Part shown: one piece after another, positions 1-6,649 of the stretch | Numbering within the stretch: the stretch's first letter is position 1 | How the letters are laid out: every line of letters starts with the position of its first letter | Source of the DNA: an uncultured Eubacteriales bacterium | GTDB lineage: Bacteria > Bacillota > Clostridia > Oscillospirales > Acutalibacteraceae | NCBI GenBank assembly: GCA_934465125.1 | Contig: CAKSKO010000028.1 | Location: 1 to 9,803, forward strand | Length of the DNA stretch: 9,803 bases | Direction: 5' to 3' | Program-made: the position numbers and the translations under genes | The notes under the pieces: model-generated | The model's database searches: none | What the model saw: the letters and a program-made list of their open reading frames with translations, nothing else | What the model was told of the DNA's origin: nothing

Positions 1-1
1 C

Positions 2-487
2 GAAAAGGCTACAAACAGCCTGCTTTATTCACTTGCAACCGGCGCGGGTTTTCACGGGATGTTTAACGGATACTACCATGATCCGGAAAAGACAAAAACA
101 GTCTGGTATGATAATGTTTATCATACTGGGGATACAGCCTGGAAAGACGAGGACGGATACTTTTGGTATGTTGGCAGAACAGACGACATTATCAAGTCGT
201 CCGGATACCGGATTGGGCCATTTGAAATTGAAAGTGTTTTAATGGAGCATCCATCAGTTCTGGAATGTGCGGTAACGGGAACCCCTGATCCAATCAGAGG
301 GCAGGTTGTAAAGGCGACGATTGTTCTTGCGAGGGGATATCAGGAGTCAGAAGAATTAAAGGCTGAGATTCAGATGTATGTCAAAAAGCAAACGGCGCCG
401 TATAAATATCCTCGGGTGGTTGAGTTTGTTCAGGAACTGCCTAAGACGGTCAGTGGAAAGATTAAAAGAGCTGAGATCAGAAAGTAA
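2..487 (+). CDS. Acyl-/acetyl-CoA synthetase (AMP-forming), 3' part only
   Basis: This is the C-terminal 161 residues of an ANL-superfamily (AMP-binding) acid:CoA ligase, which makes acyl-AMP and then acyl-CoA in the cytoplasm; the N-terminal adenylation core lies outside the window. Visible are the YHTGDTAW block with its ATP-ribose-binding Asp (about residues 40-47 of the fragment), the [18 protein letters not shown] hinge block (58-75), and the SGKIKR block (151-156) whose Lys153 is the expected adenylation lysine. The wording [13 protein letters not shown] and [13 protein letters not shown] resembles acetyl-/medium-chain acyl-CoA synthetases rather than long-chain FadD, but the substrate cannot be set from this piece. 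The first 18 or so residues ([14 protein letters not shown]...) do not look like the usual sequence before GMFNGYY, so a frameshift or divergence just inside the left edge is possible. The ATG at 59 is internal, not a start. The gene ends 67 bases before thrS with no terminator between them. Confidence 0.88.
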   Translation, partial: EKATNSLLYSLATGAGFHGMFNGYYHDPEKTKTVWYDNVYHTGDTAWKDEDGYFWYVGRTDDIIKSSGYRIGPFEIESVLMEHPSVLECAVTGTPDPIRGQVVKATIVLARGYQESEELKAEIQMYVKKQTAPYKYPRVVEFVQELPKTVSGKIKRAEIRK

Positions 488-539
488 TAATAAAAACGTT
501 TATAAAGTACCCAAAATTCGGGGAGCAGAGAGGTATTAA

Positions 540-546
540 GGGAGAG
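540..546 (+). promoter_or_regulatory. Ribosome binding site of thrS
   Basis: GGGAGAG lies 8 bases before the ATG at 555 and supports that start. The 67-base gap upstream (488-554) shows no terminator, no T-box elements and only a poor -10-like TATAAA near 501, so thrS may be read through from the acyl-CoA synthetase gene. Confidence 0.6.
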
Positions 547-554
547 AGAAAGAA

Positions 555-2498
555 ATGATTATCGTTACGCTGAAAGAAGATATAAAAAAGGAATATAAAG
601 CAGGCGTTACGGTAGCTGAGGTTGCAAAAAGCCTCGGCGCCGGTTTGTATAAAGCGGCGTGTGCCGGAAAAGTGGATGGAGAAATTGTCGATCTTCGGAC
701 AAAACTTCAAAAGGATTGCACACTTGAAATTTTGACTTTTGATCAGGGAGAAGGAAAAAAAGCATATTGGCATACAACCTCCCACATCATGGCTCAGGCA
801 GTGCTGCGTTTGTATCCTGAAACAAAACTTGCGATCGGGCCTGCGATCGAGACAGGATTTTATTATGATTTTGATTTAGAAGGATCGATTAGTCCTGCGG
901 AATTGCAAAAAATAGAAGCAGAAATGAAAAAGATCATCAAAGAAAATTTGCCGATTGAACGGTTTGAACTCGAACCGGAGGAAGCGATTTCGTTGATGAA
1001 AGAAAAAGGTCAGCAGTATAAAATAGAACTGATTAAAGAGCATGCTGGAAACGGAGAAAAAATCAGTTTTTATCAGCAAGGCGAGTTTGTCGATCTTTGT
1101 GCGGGACCTCATTTGTTATCTACCGGTTCTGTGAAAGCGATTAAGCTGACAAACTGTACTGGTGCGTATTGGCGCGGCGATGCAAGCGGTAAAATGCTTC
1201 AGAGAATCTATGGGGTTTCTTTCCCGAAGACGAGCGCTTTGCAGGAATACCTCGATGCAGTAGAAGAAGCAAAAAAACGCGATCATAATCGAATCGGCAG
1301 AGATCTTGGGTATTTTACAACAGTTGATTATATCGGGCAGGGGCTTCCGATTTTGATGCCGAAAGGCGCGAAGGTCATTCAGCTTTTGGAACGCTTTGTT
1401 GAGGATTTGGAAGAAGAACGAGGATATCTTTTAACGAAGACGCCGTATCTTGCCAAAAAAGATCTCTATAAGATTTCAGGACACTGGGATCACTACCGAG
1501 AAGGAATGTTTATTTTAGGCGACGAGGAAAAAGACGACGAAGTGTTTGCTCTGCGTCCGATGACATGCCCGTTCCAATTTCAGACCTATCTTGCGAAGCA
1601 GCGCAGCTACCGGGATTTACCGATGCGGTTAAACGAAACTTCGACACTTTTTCGGAATGAATCCAGCGGAGAGATGCACGGGTTAATCCGTGTGCGACAA
1701 TTTACAATTTCAGAAGGGCATATTGCATGCCGACCGGATCAGCTCGAAAGTGAAGTTGCCGGCTGCATCGATCTTGCAAATGAAATTTTAGAAGCTTTAG
1801 GATTAAAGGAAGATGTTACATACCGTTTTTCAAAATGGGATGAAAACGATAAAGACAAATATATCGGTTCAGCGGAGGAATGGGAAGTTGTGCAAGACCG
1901 GATGAGAGAAATCCTGAACGATTTGAATATTTCCTTTTCGGAGGCCGACGGAGAAGCAGCATTTTATGGTCCGAAACTCGATGTTCAAATGAAGAATGTT
2001 TATGGAAAAGAAGATACTCTGGTCACTGTTCAGATCGACTTTCAGTTAGCAGAACGATTTGGCATGACGTATATCGATGCAGATGGGCAGAAAAAATATC
2101 CGTATGTGATACACAGAACCTCGCTTGGATGTTATGAAAGAACACTTGCACTCTTACTTGAAAAATATGCGGGTGCACTGCCGATGTGGATCTCGCCGGA
2201 GCAGGTAAGGGTTCTTCCGATCAGCGAGAAGTTCAGCGAAGCTGCCGAGAAAATTGAGAAAGATCTTAAGAAAGCCAAAATTAGAGCAACGGCAGATCTT
2301 CGCAGCGAGAAAATCGGCTATAAAATCCGAAACGCGCAACTTGAAAAAGTTCCCTATATGCTGATCGTTGGCGACAAAGAGATAGAATCCGGGACCGTTT
2401 CCGTTCGGTCAAGAAAAGATGGCGACATCGGTTCAATGGAGATTTCCAGCTTTATAGAATCTGCTAAAAAAGAGATAGATACGAAACAGATCCGGTAA
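555..2498 (+). CDS. thrS: Threonyl-tRNA synthetase
   Basis: This class II synthetase charges tRNA-Thr with threonine in the cytoplasm; at 647 residues it is full length. The order is a TGS domain (about 1-63), the N2 editing domain that hydrolyses Ser-tRNA-Thr, with HTTSH (His73, His77) and CAGPH (Cys182, His186), the catalytic core (about 245-540), and the anticodon-binding domain (about 545-640). Motif 2 is FRNESSGEMHG (366-376), motif 3 LGCYERTLALLLE (524-536). The three expected zinc ligands are present: Cys338, His389, His520. Two core segments differ from E. coli ThrRS: MTCPFQ replaces the usual MNCPGH around Cys338, and FTISEGH replaces FTQDDAH before His389, so the Asp thought to touch the threonine hydroxyl appears as Glu387. 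This matches, from memory, a divergent ThrRS subgroup in Firmicutes and does not suggest loss of function. The ATG at 555 has an RBS and gives a complete TGS domain. There is no T-box leader; a terminator follows at once. Confidence 0.97.
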   Translation: MIIVTLKEDIKKEYKAGVTVAEVAKSLGAGLYKAACAGKVDGEIVDLRTKLQKDCTLEILTFDQGEGKKAYWHTTSHIMAQAVLRLYPETKLAIGPAIETGFYYDFDLEGSISPAELQKIEAEMKKIIKENLPIERFELEPEEAISLMKEKGQQYKIELIKEHAGNGEKISFYQQGEFVDLCAGPHLLSTGSVKAIKLTNCTGAYWRGDASGKMLQRIYGVSFPKTSALQEYLDAVEEAKKRDHNRIGRDLGYFTTVDYIGQGLPILMPKGAKVIQLLERFVEDLEEERGYLLTKTPYLAKKDLYKISGHWDHYREGMFILGDEEKDDEVFALRPMTCPFQFQTYLAKQRSYRDLPMRLNETSTLFRNESSGEMHGLIRVRQFTISEGHIACRPDQLESEVAGCIDLANEILEALGLKEDVTYRFSKWDENDKDKYIGSAEEWEVVQDRMREILNDLNISFSEADGEAAFYGPKLDVQMKNVYGKEDTLVTVQIDFQLAERFGMTYIDADGQKKYPYVIHRTSLGCYERTLALLLEKYAGALPMWISPEQVRVLPISEKFSEAAEKIEKDLKKAKIRATADLRSEKIGYKIRNAQLEKVPYMLIVGDKEIESGTVSVRSRKDGDIGSMEISSFIESAKKEIDTKQIR

Positions 2499-2511
2499 TA
2501 AAAGAAAAACG

Positions 2512-2553
2512 AAAAAAGTCGGCGTCGATTAATATGATGCCGATTTTTCTTTG
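2512..2553 (+). terminator. Rho-independent terminator after thrS
   Basis: A 9-bp stem, GTCGGCGTC (2518-2526) with GATGCCGAT (2536-2544), contains two G-T wobbles and closes a 9-base loop. An A-run precedes it (2512-2517) and a T-run follows (2544-2553, one C interruption). It starts 14 bases after the thrS stop and separates thrS from the operon beginning at 2646. Confidence 0.88.
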
Positions 2554-2583
2554 GCGTTTTATTAAAAGAAAGATATTTTTACC

Positions 2584-2619
2584 TTGCTTTTTATAAAATT
2601 AAGATTTAATATTTATAAT
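2584..2619 (+). promoter_or_regulatory. Candidate sigma-A promoter of the regulator-to-ispH/S1 operon
   Basis: TTGCTT (2584-2589) is followed 17 bases later by TAATAT (2607-2612). A perfect TATAAT (2614-2619) lies next to it, but with 24 bases to TTGCTT it would need another, weak -35. The site sits between the thrS terminator and the first gene of the tightly packed operon, where a promoter is expected. Which -10 is used cannot be told from the sequence. Confidence 0.42.
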
Positions 2620-2645
2620 GAAGTATAAAACAGGAGATCGTTTAG

Positions 2646-3518
2646 ATGATGAAACATTTGTTGTCCCGAATCGAAGGTATGGCGCCGAAATTTTCAAAAG
2701 GGCAAAGAAGGATTGCAGCTTATATAGAGGAAAATTATGATAAAGCGGCGTTTATGACGGCGGCCAGACTAGGGGAAACTGTTGGAGTAAGCGAATCGAC
2801 GGTGGTGCGTTTTGCAGCAGAGCTAGGGTATGATGGATACCCGAAGCTGCAGCGAGCGATGCAGGAGATGATACGCAGCAAATTGACGTCTGTGCAGCGC
2901 ATTGAGGTGACGAGTTCACGCATTGGGGATCAGGACGTGCTCGATAGTGTATTAAACCAAGATATTGAAAAAATTAGAAGAACACTTGATGAAACCTCAC
3001 ATGAGGATTTTTATCAGGCAGTCGACGCGATTGGGAAAGCAGAAAAGATTTATATTCTGGCAGCGAGGAGTTCTGTACCGCTTGCGGATTTTTTAGGGTA
3101 TTATTTTAGTTTGATCTTTGAAAACGTAAAGGTTGTCAATACAACGAGTGAAACCGAAATGTATGAGCAGCTTTTCCGTGTGAACGAGAACGACGTGATT
3201 ATCGGGATCAGTTTTCCGCGATACTCGCGCTGTGCTGTCAAAGCGATGGAATTTGCTTCTGATTGCGGAGCCTGTGTCATTGGAATGACAGACAGTATGA
3301 TTTCACCGCTTGTAAAGCCGTCGAATTATATTCTTTTGGCGCGCAGCGATATGGCTTCGGTTGTCGATTCTTTAGTAGCACCCCTGAGTTTGATCAACGC
3401 TCTGATTGTGGCAACTGCGTTAAAAAAGAAGGCAGAAGTGACGGATACATTTCGGCAGCTTGAACATATTTGGGATCAATATAATGTATATGAAAAGATC
3501 GAGGAGGAAGAGCTTTGA
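2646..3518 (+). CDS. MurR/RpiR-family transcriptional regulator (HTH_6 + SIS)
   Basis: This is a DNA-binding regulator of the RpiR family, whose members usually sense a phosphosugar through a SIS domain. The N-terminal domain (about 1-77) has the family helix-turn-helix, TAARLGETVGVSESTVVRF (38-56) then GYDGYPKLQ (61-69). The SIS domain spans about 120-255 and has ARSSVPLADFL (140-150) at the first phosphosugar loop and ISFPRYSRCAVKAMEFA (188-204) at the second; the SFPRYS wording is a variant of the common SFSGET loop. The length of 290 residues is normal for the family. The ATG at 2646 is preferred over the one at 2649 because AGGAG (2632-2636) lies 9 bases from it. It is the first gene of the operon and overlaps the next by 4 bases. 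No sugar-metabolism gene is nearby, so its ligand and targets are unknown; control of its own operon is an inference from position. Confidence 0.9.
   Translation: MMKHLLSRIEGMAPKFSKGQRRIAAYIEENYDKAAFMTAARLGETVGVSESTVVRFAAELGYDGYPKLQRAMQEMIRSKLTSVQRIEVTSSRIGDQDVLDSVLNQDIEKIRRTLDETSHEDFYQAVDAIGKAEKIYILAARSSVPLADFLGYYFSLIFENVKVVNTTSETEMYEQLFRVNENDVIIGISFPRYSRCAVKAMEFASDCGACVIGMTDSMISPLVKPSNYILLARSDMASVVDSLVAPLSLINALIVATALKKKAEVTDTFRQLEHIWDQYNVYEKIEEEEL
3502..3507 (+). promoter_or_regulatory. Ribosome binding site that fixes the TTG start of the flavoprotein
   Basis: AGGAGG lies inside the end of the regulator gene, 7 bases before the TTG at 3515. No ATG is suitably placed, and a TTG start gives a complete N-terminal nucleotide-binding strand, so TTG is the likely initiator. 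Confidence 0.8.
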
Positions 3519-4765
3519 GCGAAAAGAAAACCATTTTGGTAATAGGTGCGGGACCTGCTGGGATGATGGCAGCTGGGACAGCAGCGCAGAGTGGGGCCGA
3601 AGTTCTTTTACTCGAGAAGAATAAAAGGGTTGGACGAAAGTTACTGATCACAGGGAAAGGACGGTGTAATATTACAAATAACTGCGATGTAAAAACTATG
3701 ATCGAGTCGGTTCCATCGAATGGAAAGTTTTTATACAGTGCGCTAAATCGATTTTCGCCGAGAGATACGATCTGTTTTTTTGAGGAGAAAGGGCTTCCTT
3801 TGAAAACAGAAAGAGGAAGCCGTGTTTTTCCGGAGTCTGACCGGGCATCGGATGTTGTAGAGACGCTTCATCAGTTTGTCAAACATACAAGGTGCAAATT
3901 GCTATCGAAGAAAGCAATGAATCTGATCATCAATCATCAGAAAATAGAGGGCGTCAAACTAGAAGACGGCAGGGTAATTGAAACAGATGCAGTGATTGTT
4001 ACATGCGGAGGAATGTCATATCCCCTGACAGGGTCTACCGGAGACGGCTATCGTTTTGCAAGGCAGGCAGGACATCAGATTATTGATCCAAAACCGTCGT
4101 TGATTCCACTTGTCTCCCATGATACGGTATGCAAAAATTTGCAAGGGCTTTCCTTAAAGAATATTTCAATTACAGTAAAAGATCAGATAAAGCATCGCGT
4201 TGTGTATAAAGATTTTGGAGAACTGTTATTTACTCATTTTGGACTATCGGGACCAGTAATATTGAGCGCAAGCGCTCATATGAGGCAAATGGAACAAAAC
4301 CGCTATACGGTATTGATAGATTTAAAACCAGCACTTTCTATTGAAAAGCGTGACGTCAGGATTCAGCGAGATTTACAAAAGTATCAAAATAAAGCGCTCG
4401 GTAACGTGCTTTCCCATTTGCTTCCCAGGAAACTGATTCCTATTATAATCGAAAAACTGGGGGTAGATCCACAGACAAAGTGTAATCAAATCACAAAAAA
4501 GACGCGACAAGAGCTTGGTCGTTACTTAAAGATGATGGAAATTCCGATTTCCGGATTTCGTCCCATTCAGGAAGCAATTGTAACCGCCGGAGGTGTGAAA
4601 ACTTCAGAAATTGATCCAAAGACAATGCAGTCAAAGCTCGTAAAAGGCTTATATTTTGCAGGGGAAGTGATTGATGTTGATGCGTATACCGGCGGATTTA
4701 ATTTACAAATCGCGTTTTCAACAGGATTTTTAGCTGGAAATTCAGCAGCAGGAGGAGAAGTATGA
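3515..4765 (+). CDS. HI0933/YhiN/BaiN-family FAD-dependent oxidoreductase
   Basis: This is a cytoplasmic two-dinucleotide-binding-fold flavoprotein of the HI0933 family. The N-terminal FAD-binding loop is GAGPAG (11-16), followed by the acidic end of strand 2 (LLLEK, 31-35) and the hallmark GRKLLITGKGRCNITN (40-55). A second signature, TCGGMSYPLTGSTGDGY (163-179), and the C-terminal FAD-contact block GLYFAGEVIDVDAYTGGFN (378-396) are intact. The length of 416 residues is typical. Its substrate is unknown: the family includes C. scindens BaiN, linked to bile-acid dehydroxylation, but most members have no known role and nothing here points to bile acids. It starts with TTG and overlaps the regulator by 4 bases (TTGA) and cmk by 4 bases (ATGA). 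Its place beside cmk is, as far as I recall, common in Clostridia, which suggests a housekeeping role. Confidence 0.9.
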   Translation: MSEKKTILVIGAGPAGMMAAGTAAQSGAEVLLLEKNKRVGRKLLITGKGRCNITNNCDVKTMIESVPSNGKFLYSALNRFSPRDTICFFEEKGLPLKTERGSRVFPESDRASDVVETLHQFVKHTRCKLLSKKAMNLIINHQKIEGVKLEDGRVIETDAVIVTCGGMSYPLTGSTGDGYRFARQAGHQIIDPKPSLIPLVSHDTVCKNLQGLSLKNISITVKDQIKHRVVYKDFGELLFTHFGLSGPVILSASAHMRQMEQNRYTVLIDLKPALSIEKRDVRIQRDLQKYQNKALGNVLSHLLPRKLIPIIIEKLGVDPQTKCNQITKKTRQELGRYLKMMEIPISGFRPIQEAIVTAGGVKTSEIDPKTMQSKLVKGLYFAGEVIDVDAYTGGFNLQIAFSTGFLAGNSAAGGEV

Positions 4766-5427
4766 TTTCAATTGCAATAGACGGACCCGCCGGAGCGGGC
4801 AAAAGTACGATCGCAAAAGAAGTTGCAAAAGAGTTAGGTTTTATTTATGTCGACACTGGAGCGCTGTATCGTACGGTAGGGTACTATATTTTGAAACAAG
4901 GAGAGAATCCTGCTGATCGGGAAGAAGTTTTAAAACGACTGCCGGAAATTGAGATTTCACTCTGCTTCCAAGATGGGTGGCAACGTGTATTGCTCTGTGG
5001 AAAGGATGTATCAGAGGAAATTAGATCCCCCGAAGTTTCGATGGCGGCGTCGGATGTTTCAGCGATTAAGGAAGTGCGAGATTTTTTATTTGATTTGCAA
5101 CGTAATCTCGCACGAAGCAATAATGTTTTGATGGATGGAAGAGATATCGGAACGGTCGTGCTGCCAAATGCGCAAATTAAGATTTTCTTGACGGCTTCTA
5201 GTCGAGAAAGAGCCAGAAGACGATATCAACAATTGAACCGAAAAGGAATAGATGTCACTTTTGAAGAGGTGTTGGAGGATATTGAAAGAAGAGATTATCA
5301 AGATAGTTACCGAGCGGTAGCACCTCTTGTTCCGGCAAAGGATGCAGTCATTGTTGATACAACGGGAAATACTCTGAAAGAATCAATCCAGCATCTGACA
5401 CATTTGATAAAGGAGAGGTTATCATGA
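4762..5427 (+). CDS. cmk: (d)CMP kinase (cytidylate kinase)
   Basis: The enzyme phosphorylates CMP and dCMP with ATP, recycling CMP released by phospholipid synthesis and RNA turnover. The protein of 221 residues has the P-loop GPAGAGKS (8-15), the DTGALYR block (31-37), the EEIRSPEVS segment in the CMP-binding insertion (85-93), MDGRDIGTVVLPNA (124-137), an Arg-rich LID segment RERARRRYQQL (148-158), and RRDYQDSYRAVAPL (176-189). All family motifs are intact. The ATG at 4762 has AGGAGG (4750-4755) 6 bases upstream and overlaps the previous stop as ATGA. The next gene starts in the same ATGA manner. Neighbouring cmk, plsC and S1 genes recall the conserved cmk-rpsA pairing of many bacteria. 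Confidence 0.97.
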   Translation: MISIAIDGPAGAGKSTIAKEVAKELGFIYVDTGALYRTVGYYILKQGENPADREEVLKRLPEIEISLCFQDGWQRVLLCGKDVSEEIRSPEVSMAASDVSAIKEVRDFLFDLQRNLARSNNVLMDGRDIGTVVLPNAQIKIFLTASSRERARRRYQQLNRKGIDVTFEEVLEDIERRDYQDSYRAVAPLVPAKDAVIVDTTGNTLKESIQHLTHLIKERLS

Positions 5428-6047
5428 ATCATGGATGCTTTTATTCTGTTATTCGAGTGATTTGTATGCCGTTTTTAAAAATTTTATTTCCGTTTCATGT
5501 AAATGGAAAAAATAATTTGCCAATGGATGGACGGATTATCATTTGCTGTAACCATATGTCGATTGTTGATCCGGCATTTTTAGTGATATCACAGAAAAGA
5601 AGAATTTGTTTTATGGCAAAAAGCGAGTTATTTGAAAATCGATTTCTTTCGTGGTTTTTTTCAGCTCTCGGTGCGTTTCCAGTGCATCGTGGAGCAGGGG
5701 ATTCCAAAGCAATTATCAAGTCAGAGCATATTTTAGAAGAGGGCGGAGCACTAGGAATTTTTATTGAAGGGACCCGATCAAGAGATGGAGAATTGCTGCG
5801 TCCTCGTTCTGGCGCTGCGATGATCGCCTATCATTCAAATGCTGCTGTTTTGCCCGCTTGTATCAGTTGTAAAAAAGGCGGAATGATCCGGCTGTTTAAA
5901 AGAATGGTAGTATCCTTTGGAGAACCTTTGACGCTTGAACAATTGGGACTTGTCAATGGAACAAAAGCAGAGGTTCGAGAAGCTACAAAGATGATTATGG
6001 AGAAAATCAAAGAAATGCGGCAAAGAGATACTGAGGTTTCAGTATAA
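5424..6047 (+). CDS. plsC: PlsC-type lysophospholipid/1-acylglycerol-3-phosphate acyltransferase (paralogue 1)
   Basis: This is a membrane-associated acyltransferase of the LPLAT family, expected to acylate lysophosphatidic acid to phosphatidic acid. A hydrophobic N-terminal stretch (about 8-24) could anchor it. The catalytic motif I NHMSIVD (43-49) supplies the His44/Asp49 pair. Motif II is GAFPVHRG (83-90), motif III IFIEGTRSRDG (112-122) is canonical, and motif IV has the Pro in VLPA (142-145). The length of 207 residues fits the compact bacterial PlsC type. The ATG at 5424 follows AAGGAGAGG (5410-5418) and overlaps the cmk stop by 4 bases. The stop forms TAATG with the start of a second PlsC paralogue. 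The exact acceptor is inferred from the family. Of the two paralogues this one keeps the full consensus, so it is the better candidate for the main enzyme. Confidence 0.9.
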   Translation: MNHGCFYSVIRVICMPFLKILFPFHVNGKNNLPMDGRIIICCNHMSIVDPAFLVISQKRRICFMAKSELFENRFLSWFFSALGAFPVHRGAGDSKAIIKSEHILEEGGALGIFIEGTRSRDGELLRPRSGAAMIAYHSNAAVLPACISCKKGGMIRLFKRMVVSFGEPLTLEQLGLVNGTKAEVREATKMIMEKIKEMRQRDTEVSV

Positions 6048-6649
6048 TGTATTTTATGTTATTGAAAATTGGAAAAGTATTATCAAAACTTTTTTTTCGT
6101 ATTCGTTACGTAGATACAAAGCATATCCCGGAAAAAGGGAAATTGATTGTCTGCTGCAATCATAAATCGCTCATAGATCCAGGGTTGATTGCTCTGGCGT
6201 TTGGTAGGCAGGTCCATTTTATGGCAAAATCGGAGTTTTTTTATCAGCATGGAACATTCATTAAAAATTTATTATATCGTTTGGGTGCTTTTCCGGTGCA
6301 TAGAGACAAAGGTGATGTTGATGCTATTAAAACGGCGATGTCTTTGCTCGAGAACGCAGAGGTAGTTGGGATCTTTCCACAAGGGTGCATTGTTCGTGAT
6401 GGTGATATGTCTTTTCACCCAAAAGCAGGAGTAGCGCTTTTGGCCCAAAAGGCGAAAGCACCTATTTTGCCAATGAGTATTTATAGCGAAGGAAAAATTC
6501 GTTTGTTTTCACGTATTACAGTGCGGATTGGGGAAATAATCCCTTATGAAGCGTTGGGAATTGATGAAATGGGCAGCAGGAGGACAAATCGTCAGGCGAT
6601 TTGTTTTATTGCGCAAAGAGTAATAGAACTTTTGGAGGAAAGACATTGA
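6047..6649 (+). CDS. PlsC-type acyltransferase (paralogue 2) with altered motif III
   Basis: This is a second LPLAT-family protein of 200 residues, in tandem with and clearly homologous to the preceding one. Motif I NHKSLID (38-44) keeps His39 and Asp44, and motif II GAFPVHRDKGD (80-90) is nearly identical to its neighbour's. Motif III reads IFPQGCIVRDGD (109-120), where the usual wording is FPEGTRS, so the Glu that normally helps bind the glycerol-phosphate is Gln112, Thr is Cys114, and the Arg-Ser pair is Ile-Val. The motif IV Pro is present (ILPMS, 140-144). Because the catalytic His-Asp is intact, altered acceptor choice is as likely as loss of activity. It begins at TAATG with a one-base overlap and no strong RBS of its own, implying translational coupling, and its end overlaps the next gene by 4 bases. 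Confidence 0.87.
   Translation: MYFMLLKIGKVLSKLFFRIRYVDTKHIPEKGKLIVCCNHKSLIDPGLIALAFGRQVHFMAKSEFFYQHGTFIKNLLYRLGAFPVHRDKGDVDAIKTAMSLLENAEVVGIFPQGCIVRDGDMSFHPKAGVALLAQKAKAPILPMSIYSEGKIRLFSRITVRIGEIIPYEALGIDEMGSRRTNRQAICFIAQRVIELLEERH
6634..6640 (+). promoter_or_regulatory. Ribosome binding site that fixes the TTG start of ispH-S1
   Basis: GGAGGAA lies 5 bases before the TTG at 6646. Starting there gives MKITIANSAGFCFGV, the usual IspH N-terminus with its cluster cysteine at position 12. A longer in-frame start at the TTG at 6601 would add 15 residues unlike IspH and lacks an RBS. Confidence 0.85.

Noticed and set aside
33..242. 69-codon + frame at the left edge
   Set aside because: It overlaps the conserved acyl-CoA synthetase frame in another phase and encodes nothing recognisable.
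488..554. T-box riboswitch before thrS
   Set aside because: The gap is only 67 bases and shows neither the T-box sequence nor a terminator/antiterminator pair.
3515..4765. Bile-acid 7-dehydroxylation role for the BaiN-like flavoprotein
   Set aside because: The family is widespread and no other bai-type gene is nearby; the context is a housekeeping operon.
6601..6645. Upstream TTG at 6601 as the start of ispH-S1
   Set aside because: It would add 15 residues unlike IspH, has no RBS and lies deep in plsC paralogue 2; the TTG at 6646 has GGAGGAA 5 bases upstream and yields the standard N-terminus.
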